A stretch of DNA of 64,000 nt, taken from contig MOWL01000068.1 of NCBI GenBank assembly GCA_002110485.1, forward strand, positions 992,001-1,056,000, given 5' to 3'. This stretch comes from Emergomyces orientalis (Eukaryota > Ascomycota > Eurotiomycetes > Onygenales > Ajellomycetaceae). Of this stretch, positions 33,477-45,700 are shown piece after piece (the first letter of the stretch is position 1; every line of letters starts with the position of its first letter). The notes under the pieces were generated by a model, which worked only from the letters and a program-made list of their open reading frames with translations, was not told where the DNA came from and did not search any database. A program made the position numbers and the translations under genes.

Positions 33477-34796
33477 ATGAAGCTCAACATATCCTACCCG
33501 GCCAATGGGTCCCAGAAACTGATCGAGATTGATGATGAACGCAAGCTCCGACCGTTCATGGAGAAGCGCATGGGAACCGAAGTCAGCAATTCCCTTTCCC
33601 TCCTACCCCCTCCTCCCTTGTGTTGCTCCTGCAGATGGAATGGCACTTTTTGGATCTATCCGCTTAGAGAGATGTGATCGTATTTTGGATTGGGCTCGCG
33701 TATACTGATTGTTATTGTTGTGGATGTTTATAGATTCCTGGCGATTCTCTCGGAGATGAATTCAAGGGATACTTGTTCAAGATCACTGGTGGAAACGACA
33801 AGCAAGGTATGGAACCTTTGGGAGGGAGACAGTTTTGGAATTTTTATATGTGGGGGAATTATTTTTGCTGACTTGTATTGAAATGGACAGGTTTCCCTAT
33901 GAAGCAGGGTGGTACGTTCAACTGGATCCGGAAAATGAGAGCAGAGAGATCAGGGATGAAAACAGAAGCTTATAACTCTTTTTTATTTTACTGCAGTTTT
34001 GGTCCCAACCCGTGTTAGACTGCTCCTCAGCGATGGCCACAGGTAATATACAAATGCTGGCTCATAGTCCAAATTTAAGGGGATTTTTTGATGCTGATTT
34101 GAACAACAGCTGCTACCGCCCCCGCCGAACAGGAGAGAGAAAGCGCAAGAGTGTCCGTGGAGGTATATACTATATTCATTTCCCGCGTCCCGTAAGGGCA
34201 ATAGAATCAGAATTCAGAGAGCCACTTCTAACGCGTAATACAACCAATTTCCAGCCATCACCAACTTTGACCTCAGCGTCTTGGCCCTCAGCATCGTCAA
34301 GCAGGGTGAAGGCGAACTCCCCGGCCTCACAGATGTCGTCAACCCCAAGCGACTCGGCCCCAAGCGCGCCACCAAGATCCGCAAGTTCTTCGGTCTGGAC
34401 AAGAAGGATGATGTGAGAAAATTCGTCATTCGCCGCACCGTTACCGGCAAGAACGGAAAGGAATACACCAAGGCCCCCAAAATCCAACGTCTCGTCACCC
34501 CACAGCGCCTCCAACGCAAGCGCCAGCGGATCGCCCTCAAGCGCCGCCGTGCTGAAGCTGCCAAGGAACAAGCGTAAGCTGGACACCCAATTCCCCCATT
34601 CCCCTGGCTTTTGAGCCCACAGTCCCCAGATAAGCGATGGTGAATATGAACCCTTTACATTAAGGTATACTAATATCATATCGTTCCGTGGTAATATAGT
34701 AACGACTATGCCAAGCTGTTGGCTGCCCGTGTGCTCGAGGAGAAGGCCAAGCGTGTCGAGCTCCGAAAGCGAAGAGCTTCGTCGATGCGGAAGTAA
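33477..34796 (+). CDS. RPS6: 40S ribosomal protein S6 (eS6)
   Basis: Seven exons (33477-33581, 33734-33806, 33891-33911, 33997-34042, 34110-34162, 34255-34573, 34700-34796) join to 237 aa, matching the ~236 aa of yeast Rps6. The protein is a small-subunit ribosomal component. Conserved blocks include K-L-N-I-S-Y-P at the N-terminus, G-G-N-D-K-Q-G-F-P-M-K-Q-G, S-C-Y-R-P-R-R-T-G-E-R-K-R-K-S-V-R-G and K-R-L-G-P-K-R-A. The C-terminus ends R-K-R-R-A-S-S-M-R-K, which keeps the Ser-Ser site phosphorylated downstream of TOR in other fungi. Exon 3 is only 21 nt. Intron 1 uses a GTCAGC donor. High intron density and introns clustered at the 5' end are usual for ribosomal protein genes. Confidence 0.97.
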
Positions 34797-37092
34797 TGGT
34801 AATGCGGGGAGCAAGGAGAGAAGGTGTCTTGACGGGTATTCTGAGGGGAGACAGGGGAGGTTGAAGTGGGAGTGGGAGTCTTTTTTCCATGTGTTTGAAC
34901 TCGATAGACGAAAACCAAGTACTCGAGGGATGATGCTTGATGATGAGATGGCGTGGTGGGATTGGGCAAATCAATCAAATACACAAATGGGAATTGTTCT
35001 GTTTTTTCTTTCTTTTTTCTCTTGCGGAAAGCATGTTATAGTATTTCACTTTTTCTCCTTTCCTCTGTTCCCATTGGTGCAAAAGACTTTCAAAAATCCA
35101 AATTTTTTTCTAGGTTTCCCCGTCTCGTCCTATCGACAATGGATGCAATGATCCGCCCATCAGCTGCTGAAACGAATCCGTGACAATTGGCCACTGAAAC
35201 ATCGGTCCCACGAGGACGTGACAGAATCTCGTTAGTCCAAGGCTCGCAGACACGCCCTTTCCCAACACGATGCACGCAATGATTGCCATTCATTCATCCC
35301 ACTTATCAGTTACTCCAAGAATAGCGAATTCCATCCCCAGCGGCATGACCCGTTTGAGAACGTAACTGGTTAGCACGGTGCTCGTACAATATCCGTCCCA
35401 ACAACGCCGACTAGAGCTCACGGGGCCAAAGTTAGCCAGGAATCAAAGAGCCGAAAGAAAAGGAGATAACTGTTACTTTTACACTGTCATTTGCAAAACA
35501 CAAAATAACTAAACTATTCATTGCCCGTGTCCTCTTCCGCTCTTGCTTCGCAGGTGGCTGCTACCTTACAATTTGTCTATCTGGAAAACTAATCCCCCTT
35601 GAACAGAGGAAAAGTATAAAAATAATACAATATATCAACATGCAATGAATCTGACAATGTCTTATCACTTTCGCCGAAGTTCCCTTCCCTACCATCATTC
35701 AGTTCTATCTATTGAGCTTCGCTCTACTCTCTATTTTGCCGGAAGCTACATTTCTTCACAATAGACACCTGCCCTGGGGGTTCCCTTTAACCTTAGCAAA
35801 AGTAGCAACCCATTGTACGATACCCCCTCGCTATGGCTAATATCAGCCAGTCATTGGTGGTGCATGTTGGTTCCTGTGCTTGAGGAGAGAAATAATTGTT
35901 TGACATAGTTGATGTAGTCCGCGATTGAGATGTCAAACCAAGGTCTGTAGAAGAAAAATTCGGGGGTTACAGGACATGTCTCCTGTATGATGAAGGAGCA
36001 TTTGTTCGAGGGACCGTAAAATGACAATAATTGTGAGTGGGGATGAGAGAGGACATGGGGGTCCAAATGGTGTAGCCCCATAAATTGCCAAGACGAGACA
36101 GGGTCGTGAACAAAAACCAGATGTGGTGGTTTCCACTATACTCCTAAGTAATTAGATGAAGAGAGTCGTATTTCGGGTAAAAAACTGTAAGGCTTTCCCA
36201 ATAGGGGGGGTCCTTAGAAACGCCTCCAACTCTTCCGCGGTAGCCGAACGCAAAGCCACGCCATCGCTGTCCTGACGAAGACTGCGGACAGCAGCAATGC
36301 ATCATTTCAGGAACTCGCGAATTTCTAGCGATCTCATGCCTAGTTGGGCATACTTTAGGCATTCAAGCCATGGCTGCTGTGGGGCATCCAGGTAACACAT
36401 GGCAAGCTGAACACACGACCTGAGCAAAGACAAAGCAGAATCCTGCAGACAGCTGTGATGAAGGGGCAGAAAGCTCTGAGGATGAAAGAAAGACGACAAG
36501 AGACGACGAAAAATCTTGGATGGAAGCAGTGTGTTCGATGAAAACATTGACGATGGATGTTGTGTTGTGGGATGATTTGATGTTGGGTGGGATGGGTGAA
36601 TTGAAGTAATGAGCCCATTACATACCGACCTATCCGCCTAGTTTGCTCAGGGCAGTGGGGTGTCCATTCGCTTCTAATAATATAGGTTATTTTATAGTCC
36701 AGCTAATGTTGTGGGTTTTGGTGGCTATTGGATTGGAAGGGACTCTAGATAAAAGCGTGGACCAAGAACACAGTATGCCCGCCACAAAACTGAAAAGAAA
36801 AGCATGGAATTTCGAGGGAGAGAGTTCAGCGGGAAGCGAAGGAAACAATGAAGCTCCTGTATGTCATTAAAAATGCCCGTTCATGTCGTTATGTGAGTGC
36901 CGATGTTGCTGTTAAGGTGGTAGTAGTTGTTATCAACATAACTCAGATGGAAAATGATCTAACAGTGGGAAATATGATGGAATAATGAAACAGATGAAAC
37001 AACAGCAGATAACACCAACAAGACGAAAATAAATAATTTTCAAAATGGATGACCAACCATCCAACCAAAACAAACAAAGAGGGAAAGAAAAA
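34797..37092. other. Interval between RPS6 and the PRPP synthetase 3' ends
   Basis: 2.3 kb between two convergent genes. Apart from the doubtful small gene at 35851-36547, I see only flanking sequence: T-rich RPS6 3' region at 34980-35110 and A/T-rich PRPP synthetase 3' region at 36900-37080. Confidence 0.4.
35851..36547 (-). CDS. Doubtful small gene of unknown function
   Basis: ATG 36547 follows a C/A-rich stretch that resembles a fungal 5' leader. The frame runs to a TGA near 36304. A 72-nt GTATGC...CAG intron (36353-36282) would remove that TGA and keep the frame into a helical-looking segment with E-E-L-E-A-F-L-R. A later protein-like segment runs from an acceptor at ~36136 to a stop at 35851, with several His/Pro/Phe-rich motifs. 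The join between the second and third segments does not work in frame with any good donor. All three frames are open for ~170 nt there, which weakens the coding argument. It could be a real gene that I mis-spliced, a pseudogene or chance. No family is recognised. Confidence 0.25.
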
Positions 37093-38721
37093 TTACGACA
37101 CAGCATGCGAGAACAAAAAGCTAACCGACTCGCCGTTATGTGTTCTCCTACACGCCTCTGCCAGCGTCGGGCTAATATCGATGGTTTCCAAGCGATCACA
37201 TTGTTCCTTCTTTTCCTGGTGCGGGACAGTGTTAGTGACCACAATACGTGTCAGTTGGCTATTATTGAGCGTTTCGATCGCCTTGCCGCTTAGGATGCCA
37301 TGCGTGACAATCGCGACGACCTCCTTGGCGCCGTGCTCCATGATCGTGCTGGCCGCCTTCACAAGCGTGCCGCAGGTATCAGCCATGTCGTCGACGATTA
37401 TGGCAATTTTATCCTTGACCTCACCGACTAGGACCATGCGTGAGACCTCGTTGGGCCTTGCACGCTCCTTATGGATGAGCGCGAATTGGAGATCGAGACG
37501 GTCAGCGATGGCGGTGGCACGCTTAGCACCCCCAGCGTCAGGAGAGACGATTACGCAGTTTGCAACGTCGAGATTCTGCCGGATCCATCGCAGCATGCTT
37601 GGCTCTGCGTAGAGGTTGTCTACGGGCACGTTGAAGAAACCCTGGATCTGACTGGCGTGAAGGTCCATGGTTATGACGTGGTTGCAGCCAGCAGTCTGCA
37701 GCATGTTTGCCATGAGCTTGGCGGTGATGGGTGCACGGCTCTTGTCTTTCTTGTCCTGACGGGCGTAGGGGAAATTGGGGATTACGGCAGTGATGCGTCT
37801 TGCAGAGGCAGTTTTGCAGGCATTAATCATGATCAGGAGCTCCATGAGCCCGTCATTTATATCATTCGGGCGGGTGGATTGGAGAATGAATACTGTCATT
37901 TGGTCAGTATCCACGAATTCACTGTCTTATTACTTCCCATGAACCGCAAGAAATCCAAGAGTTCCGAGCTCGCGAGAGAGAGAGAGAGAGAGTAGGGTTC
38001 TGGCTAGTAAGGGATAAAATCTCCGGAGAGAAAAGGGTTGGAAAGGCTTTATCACGAAGGTTGTAAAAAGGGATAAATACCATCTTCATCTCTTACACTC
38101 TCTCCAATCGTCACGCTAGTCTCCTGATTCGAATATTGCAAGACCATAACCCTGGTCAACTCAATACCAAGTCTGCCAGCATGCAACCAAGCAGCGGTAG
38201 GAGGGTGGCAAGCCCCCACAAAACCGCAACGTGTAATCAGTCAGTAAAACACATTCAATCGGATCAAATTTTAAACAAAACAAGATCATTCAGCAAAATT
38301 AAACAGCAGAAGTAAAGTTCAACGGTGTATGCCTCTCGACGCTTCTGGCATGTGCAATGAACACGGCGCGCAAACTGGCAGCACACATACTGTTCGATAA
38401 CATATTGTCTCTAAGTTCTGCTCACTCGGGGAGGATATATAACAAAGCAAACAAATTGATCAATCTATCAAACAGGAGTAGCAAAAATTTATGCGGATAA
38501 AGCAGCGCCGTCAAGCTGCGGGCTATATACATATAATCAAATATCACAGGCGGCGGACATGAGCGATCATTTCCCCCGCTACCCCTCCAAAAGATAGAAC
38601 AAGAAAAAGAAAGGAAGTACACAGATGAATAACCAAAGAACCAGACATACCTATCTGCAACAAGCTGAGCAAGCTCAGGATGACTGTTACCGGTCAATAG
38701 CTTGATGGAATTCGTCGCCAT
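37093..38721 (-). CDS. PRS: Ribose-phosphate pyrophosphokinase (PRPP synthetase)
   Basis: Three exons (38721-38651, 38172-38081, 37892-37093) give 320 aa, the standard length. The enzyme makes 5-phosphoribosyl-1-pyrophosphate from ribose 5-phosphate and ATP for purine, pyrimidine, NAD, His and Trp synthesis. Visible are N-F-P-Y-A-R-Q-D-K-K (catalytic and ATP-contacting region), the D-L-H-A-S-Q-I-Q-G-F-F segment, the S-P-D-A-G-G-A-K-R-A loop and the PRPP-binding motif I-I-V-D-D-M-A-D-T-C-G-T. There is no long insert of the yeast Prs1/Prs5 kind, so it resembles the Prs2/Prs4 class, which usually works in hetero-oligomers. Intron 1 is unusually long for this window (478 nt) and intron 2 contains a GA microsatellite. 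Confidence 0.95.
37974..37992. repeat. GA dinucleotide microsatellite
   Basis: About nine and a half GA units inside intron 2 of the PRPP synthetase gene; the transcript carries CT repeats. Confidence 0.85.
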
Positions 38722-39708
38722 ACTGTGGGTAGTAGCTGCTCAGGCTTCAAATTTTGCAGCAAACTTGAGCAGGAGATATAAGATATAAATCCGAGGAAGT
38801 TAAGAACGGTTATCTTCCCTGTGTGCGATATCCAGAGGGAAGAGTTCCAAGGGAAACGGGAGATATATATGGGTTTGTCTGCAATCTTCAAAGATGAGCC
38901 ATGGTAGTTGATGGACGTTTGATACCGACCGGATCTATTTTTTTTCTGCCGGTTGGAGGGAAAACTTTATTTCTGCGTCTCTGCCAGGGACTTGGCGTGC
39001 ACAGACCAGCAAGCGCTTGATTCGGTATCTTAGCCGACGCCTCGGTAGAGGAAGTCGTACAGGAAGCTACAGAGACTACGTGTGCAGTGCGTATTAAATG
39101 CATGGGCAAACAAGCCAACATGCAGGGCAAACAGGAAAGGGATTTCTACTTTTAATTCTAAGGGTGCTAAGCTAGATACATGGGTGGCAAGGAAATAGAT
39201 TTGAGCGGTGCCTATCAACAACAATGAGTAAAAAGTAGACATAACAGCTGGCCTGCACTCCAGCCGCCCCCCTTCTCCTCTGCTGCTGACAGCATCCTTT
39301 CGCAATCCAAGAGGACAAATGTTAACAAAAGAAAGAAAATTGGGATGCGATATAGCCGTCACCTGGAGTACAAAGAAAAGACAAAACTGCAGGTCCAGTT
39401 TCCTCTATCCCGTTCTTTCCTTTCCGATAAAATAATAAAAAATACCCATGCCCGGTCAGAGCCTACAGTTTGGAATCAAGGGGGAAATAACACAAAAACC
39501 GTGAAAAAGAGAAATATCAAGGTGAGCGCGCCGCCAGATGCTTTGACTAAACAAATGCATGGTCATGAAAAATGAGAAAGAAAAATCTGTAATTTAGGGG
39601 ATTTAAAAAAAACAAGGGCAGAAAAATTCACAAGGGAAATAATAAAAACTAAAAAAGAACATAGCAAAAGCAAAGAAAAATCACAAAAAGTACACAATTT
39701 TGTTGCAT
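38722..39708. other. Intergenic region
   Basis: Promoter of the PRPP synthetase gene and 3' flank of TOM1, both on the - strand. The stretch at 39580-39700 is A-rich on the + strand (T-rich in the TOM1 transcript sense). No supported gene. Confidence 0.5.
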
Positions 39709-42700
39709 CTAGGCGAAACCGAAATATTCACTGCCAGCAGTCATAGCTGTGTAAAGACGCTGCCGAAGGGTTTCATAGCTGTCATACTCAGGCAAGTCGA
39801 GCTCTGTTGTGTCCACAGTTAGACGATAAATGTTCATTCTAGACTTGTGGCCAACGGGAGTGTACTTACGGTTAAAACAAGTATGGGAACTGGGCAGTCT
39901 GTCCTTATTCCCATAGTCGCGGTGAATGTTGAATTTGCTGAAGCCGTTCATACCCTCAAGCTCTTTGAAACCATTGAGAGGAACTTTACTAGTTCCAGTA
40001 ACGAATTGGAGGAGTTTCGCCCGTTCTTCCTTGTCGAATGATCGTACTGCGCGCCAGAACCATTGGATCTGAGGTGAGGATGCAGAATAATTGTGGTATT
40101 CAGAATTATTCTTCCAGTCATCCACATCGATTTCGGGAAGCCCAGATATCAACAACTCTAGTTCCTGCTCGTTGAATATGGCAATAAGATCGGCAGGGAT
40201 AATGTCGTGGAATCCTGCATGAAAGAGCTGTTAGCTGGCTGTTCAAATACGCGAAATTCCCTCGTGGTATGGAGATATCTCAATCTCACCTTTCAAGAAG
40301 TTGTCCAGCTGGTCCTTAACGGAACCAACCAAGCGATATTCAACCACGCGTTGAACATATTCTTCCTTGTTCTCCTGGGTCACTGGGATATTGCGACCAT
40401 TCTCCACTAAATCAATTGTCTGCTTCTCGCCAAAATCATCAGACTCGACGGAGAAGTTCTCAGTAAGAATGTCAGTAATATCGTTCTCCAACATCCAGAG
40501 CAAAGACTTGTAGTAATCGAGATCAAGCGTTTCCATGTCTTTGATAGAGACAGATTTGCCAAGGATACGCTTGTAAACAGCTCGGCTGAAATGGCAATCA
40601 AGAACACGTCCTTCATATAAAGCTTTACCAATGATTCGTCCGATGAATTTAAAAAACATCAAATGCTCCTGGTTGACTCCACTGAGGCGATTCGGATGGA
40701 ACGTAGTCCGGTCAGACGCGACAGGGATAAATAAGGCATAGTTAGGGTTGAACATGCCGCGTGCAAGAACTTGAAACCATTCGCGAGTGACTCCACCTGC
40801 ATCAACGCCTTCCTCACCATGGAACCTAATATTCAATTTGCCATATTTCATTTCGTTGGCGGTCTTGAAGTAGAGAGACTTGAAGGAATCCAGGAAAACT
40901 TGGTCTCGCCGAACGGAGAGCTGCAATGGAGGATGGGGATGTCGAATTTCACTGCCACGCGAATGTATCCGACGGGTGAAGTAATTGCGTTTGTTATCAA
41001 ATTCCAATACCTTCGGGTTCTTGACCAGAAGAGAGAAAGTTCCACTCATGAGCTTGGGATTCTGGCGGACAAGTTCATTGAGAATCTTGCGGTGATCTTC
41101 CGTGAAATTGAAGAATAAGCCTTCCATTCCAGACTCAGGCGGCGGGCTAGAAACAGAATACTCCCGTCCATGTCTTGACAGAGAGGCATCTTTCAATGTG
41201 GTATTCTTGCACACAACCATAAGCGACTCAATGAGCGGCAGAAGTATGGTGGCCACATTGAGCATGTTCTCTTTCTGTCGAATGGCATGCAAGCATTCGC
41301 TCAACTTTGCCCACAGGGGTCCGAATGTGGCACCTTCATATAACGTCTTTAAAATATTCTCCTTATTGGACGACTCAGGCTCACTGTACTTCTCCTTGTC
41401 AAGCCTATTTGGGTCAAATAGATAATCAAGGGCAGTCAAAGCTCGGAGTAATTTGGCTTGATCCGAACTGGCAGGAGAAAACTTGGAAAGAGCCATGCCC
41501 TGCACGTCAATTCCAGTCTCCGCTTGGTTGATATGGGGAAGAAGTTCATCAAGATCAACCAGGATTGAATTACTCAGGGCCTGTGTCTGGGCAATCAATT
41601 CTTTACCAAACACCTCTTTGGCTCCAGGGATAGCAGAGAGATTGTTAATGGTCGAAAGGGTATCTCGGAAGGTTTTGCCATTGCATTCTCGGGCAGCGAG
41701 AATGCGAACAACTAACTGAAGATTGTGTTCTGGTACCACGGGGGGTTCAGGGATACGAGGTTTCTTTTGTTTCTCCTCAACCGGTTTCGAAGATTCTGCC
41801 TTTTCTTCAGCAGATGATCCAGCCACTTCTTCCTGGCCCTCCGGACGGTCTTGACCTTGCTCTGTGGAAGCAGCGTCAGACATAGTCGTATCGTTATGCG
41901 GAGCTGCCTCATCTGCCGTACGGGTAGCCTCAGCTTGCTGAGAAGTGGCCTCCACAGATTGCGCAGGTTGTGTACTTTCAGCAGCGGTTTCGGTGCCTTC
42001 CACTTTTTTCTCTTTAGCCTCTTTCTCCTGCTTTTCTTTGTCTTTCCGGAGGAGGAGCGTTAATGGTTGAGTAATGCTACTGAGGAGGCTAGATAGCTGT
42101 TCCATGCAGTTTGGGCTATCCATGATTGACTTGCGATCAAGTAAGGACAGCAGAGAGTTCAGTGCAAACTTAGTGGCTCTATGTTCTTTGGCCTTCCCCT
42201 TTCTTAATGCTTTCATTTTAAGGGCAGATGCTGTGTCATGCTCCGTTAGGAAAAACCACGCGATGTGGGGGTTGAATTGAGTGAGGAAAGAAAGCGCTCC
42301 CAAGCATTGTTGGATCACAACCAAAGGCGTGACGTCGTTATTGGCACCAGGAACTGGCAATGACAATGTCCGTTTCAACTGCGGGGTCCGCTGCGTCGCA
42401 GCTGGGGTCTTAGCACGCAGTGACAAGTGAGCAAAACTGCGTTCGACAGCAGAAACGTCCGCGCTTCCATCCTGGAGGATCAAAAGCAAAAGGCTAAGCA
42501 CCTCGGACCGATTTTGCCGATTTTGGCAGACGTTGTGCAAAATGTCATTGATATGATGTCGTGCATTTCCCTGCAGAGGCATGAACATGAGACGGAGAAG
42601 AGTAGCTACACCAGCCTTGTCGAGCATCTGGACAATTTGACGACGTTGTGGTTTTTTAGCTCCCTGGTCACGTTGAGCAGTGTCAGGTCGCGATCGCTGG

Positions 42701-45700
42701 TCTAGTCTGCCTACATCAGCAAATTGGGCAAGCCTTCGCCCTGTAAGCGCGCGGGCTTCCGAAACAAATTCAGGGCCAAGAGACGCGAGAATTTCTTCGG
42801 GCTGATCAGCAAGCACGGTTTGTCTTAGAGAAGGATCCAAAGTAGCAATGAAACTAGCAGGGTCCATGTCATCCGGAGCAGCCGGCCCACCGTTTGCAGC
42901 TGCATTTCGACGGGTCGTCTCTCGCTCACGACGTCGGCGATCAGCGACTTCCTGTTGCAGAAGTTCATCACGTATATCAGGAGGCAATGCTTCCAAAAAC
43001 TCGGGGTTTATCTCGCTTGGCTCTTCGCCGGATGCGGCGGCCTGCGATCTCTGCTCGGTGAGTTGCTGCATTATAACTTCTTCACGGATATCTTCAGGAA
43101 GTGCTTCCAAATATTCTGGATCAATGTCCATTCCGGTAATATCAAGCTGGCGGCCGCGGATAGTAGTGTGGATCCGAGGCGCAGGTTCTGAAGGGCCGGC
43201 CGCGGCAGGTTCGGGTTCTGCTGGGGCATCGGCTTGTTCTTGTGTTGGCTCGGTAGGTTGTACATCGTCCATAGGCTCGCCTTCGGGGTGCCCAGTGGCT
43301 TGCTGAGCGCTTTCTTCAGCGGCTCTCTCAGCTCTCTCAGCTTCTTGCTGACGCCTCAACGCCTCTTCCTCTTCCTCCTTGCGTTTTCTCTCACGCTCAG
43401 CTTCTTCTTTCGCAATTTGTTCTTGACGTTCTCGCTCGAGCCTCTCCTCCTCTCGTCGTTTAAGCTCTTCCTCCAATTGCTTTTGTCTGACTTTTTCCTC
43501 TTCAATAGCCGGAGGAACAAGAACTTTGAGGAGGGAATTTACAACTCGCTGGGCTTTCTCTAAGTAAGTAGTATTAAACAAAAGCCGTGCTTCCTCTTGC
43601 CAACGAGTTGAGGTGGTCGATAGAACGAATGTGACCGCTTGATAGGGATCGTCACGAGGACGTGTGGTGGTAGGGGTTGGTCGACTAAGGCCAAACAAAT
43701 CTTGGATACGATTGGTGAAGACGTGGCCTTGGTCAAGACGAACATGGACTCCATCTGGTCGGCTAACAACACCAAAGCCACCGCCACCTTGACCGAGGGC
43801 TTGCATAATTGCGTTCATGAATGTAACAGGGCTATCCATCGAGAGGAGACGACCCTGGTGGCTGGGGTCAATTGCGTGGACCCAGTCACTCAAAGCTTCG
43901 GGAGGGCCTCTGGATCCGGGCGCATTATCGGTAGGGCGATCGTTACGACGTAGCAGTGGGTTGCTCCCATCATCATTTCCGCGCGGTGGGATTTGATTTC
44001 GATGAGTTCTATAACCTGGGATAGGTATGATTCCATGACGATTTCCTAGACCTCCAGAGAACATGCTCCATGGAGGGGGAGGAATTCCACGGAATCGACC
44101 ATGGTGCTGGTGACGATTATGATCCATCGAAGGATCAGTATCATGCAGCATGAATCGATCTGGATGGTCGAAATCTGCATAAAATATTATCAGCCGGAAG
44201 GGTTTCTAAATAAATCAAAATAACAAAGCAAAAATATAACCACGCGAGCAAAGGAAATCATACCAAAGGTTTGAATCAAGTCTTCGTCCTCATCAATATC
44301 GTCCAACCCTTCTAGCTCATCTACTTCTTCATCTTCGTCTAAAAAAAGGTAAGAGGACATCGCATATAGGCGGGTGCGGAAAGGACAAGATTCTTACCTT
44401 GATCATCCTGCATTTCGTCATCCATCAGGTCGTCGTCATGAAGTTCTCCTCCCATGCCCATATCCAATTCAAGCCGGTGGATATCAAGGTGGTTCCTATT
44501 TTGCTCTCCTAGAAGCCGTAACACATTTTGCAGGTTAGACCCGTGGTCTCCTTGAGCAAAATCATCCAATTCGTTCTCGAGTTGGTTCATACCGTCTTCC
44601 TCATCATTGTCTGAGATATCTTCGCTTTCCCATTCGCCCTCGTCGCCATCCTGCAGACTATCGTTGTCGTTATCCCCAGTGATTTCACCCGCGATCAGGT
44701 CATCGTCCATGGCCGATGAACCTTCTTCATCTTCGTCATCGTCTTCATCGTCCTCGTCATCGTCGTCTTCATCATCGTCATCGTCGTCATCGTCGTCCTC
44801 ATCATCATCCCCTTCGATAAGGACTTCGATATCCATACCAGAATCCCCAGGCAAACCTTCAATAGGCCCGCGCCCATCCATATCTTCATCTTCATCACTA
44901 ACGACCTCTCCATCATTCTCTGGCATATCCTCTTCATAGTCCATTTCATCATCATACTCATCATCGTACATATCTTCGTCATCCTCTGAGTCTTCTTCAC
45001 TAGTCGTTCCCTCCTCATGATTCGGTTCAAACATGCCAAGGGTAGAATGACGAAAAAGGTCTGGGGTTTCCTCCCGCTCATCTTCTATTTCAGATACGGA
45101 GGTTGCCGAAGAAATGTCATCTTCATCGGTTTGTCCTGGCGTGGTTTGAATGCTCGAGGTTTCACTCAACAGGACTGCAGTTTGGGTAAGCTTGTTCAGT
45201 GGTCGAAGAATGTATTTAACAGCTCTCTTTGCCGGGGGGAAATTCAAGTCTATATCAGATATAGAAGCTGTGAAGGCTGAAATAAAATTCTTTTCAAACA
45301 TAGTTTTCGCAACCTGACGAGTAGACGAAGGGAAATGCGTAGTGCCATCTCCACTTGACCCTCCAGAGAGCATTTTATCAAAGAGATCAGCCAAACTGAG
45401 AAGTCGGGCATATTTTGCATCGAGAGGCTCATTCGAGGCGTTGGCATCTTTGTATGATTTCAAGGCATGCTCGAGGACAAACTTGCGGACAAACAGAAGG
45501 TCAGGCTCGTCGTCGTCATTAGGAACACTACGGCGTCTGAATGGTCCGCCAAACTCGCCCGTCTTGGTGCAGAGGGCAACGATCACCCGCATCGCCCAGT
45601 TAGAAGTGTTGACCCGCTTTTTGAAAAAGATAGATTCCCCATGCTCTAGTGTCCCGATAGGGACGAGCGAGTTCAACAAATAGTTCAAAATACCAGAGCG

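Noticed and set aside
33582..33733. Intron-hosted snoRNA in RPS6 intron 1
   Set aside because: A CTGA-like D box is present, but no convincing C box or terminal stem was found.
36302..36310. In-frame TGA before a coding-like continuation, considered as recoding (selenocysteine or readthrough)
   Set aside because: Fungi lack selenocysteine machinery as far as is known, and a normal 72-nt intron covers the TGA.
44607..44939. Poly-Ser frame opposite the TOM1 acidic tract
   Set aside because: It is the reverse reading of Asp/Glu codons and not a gene.
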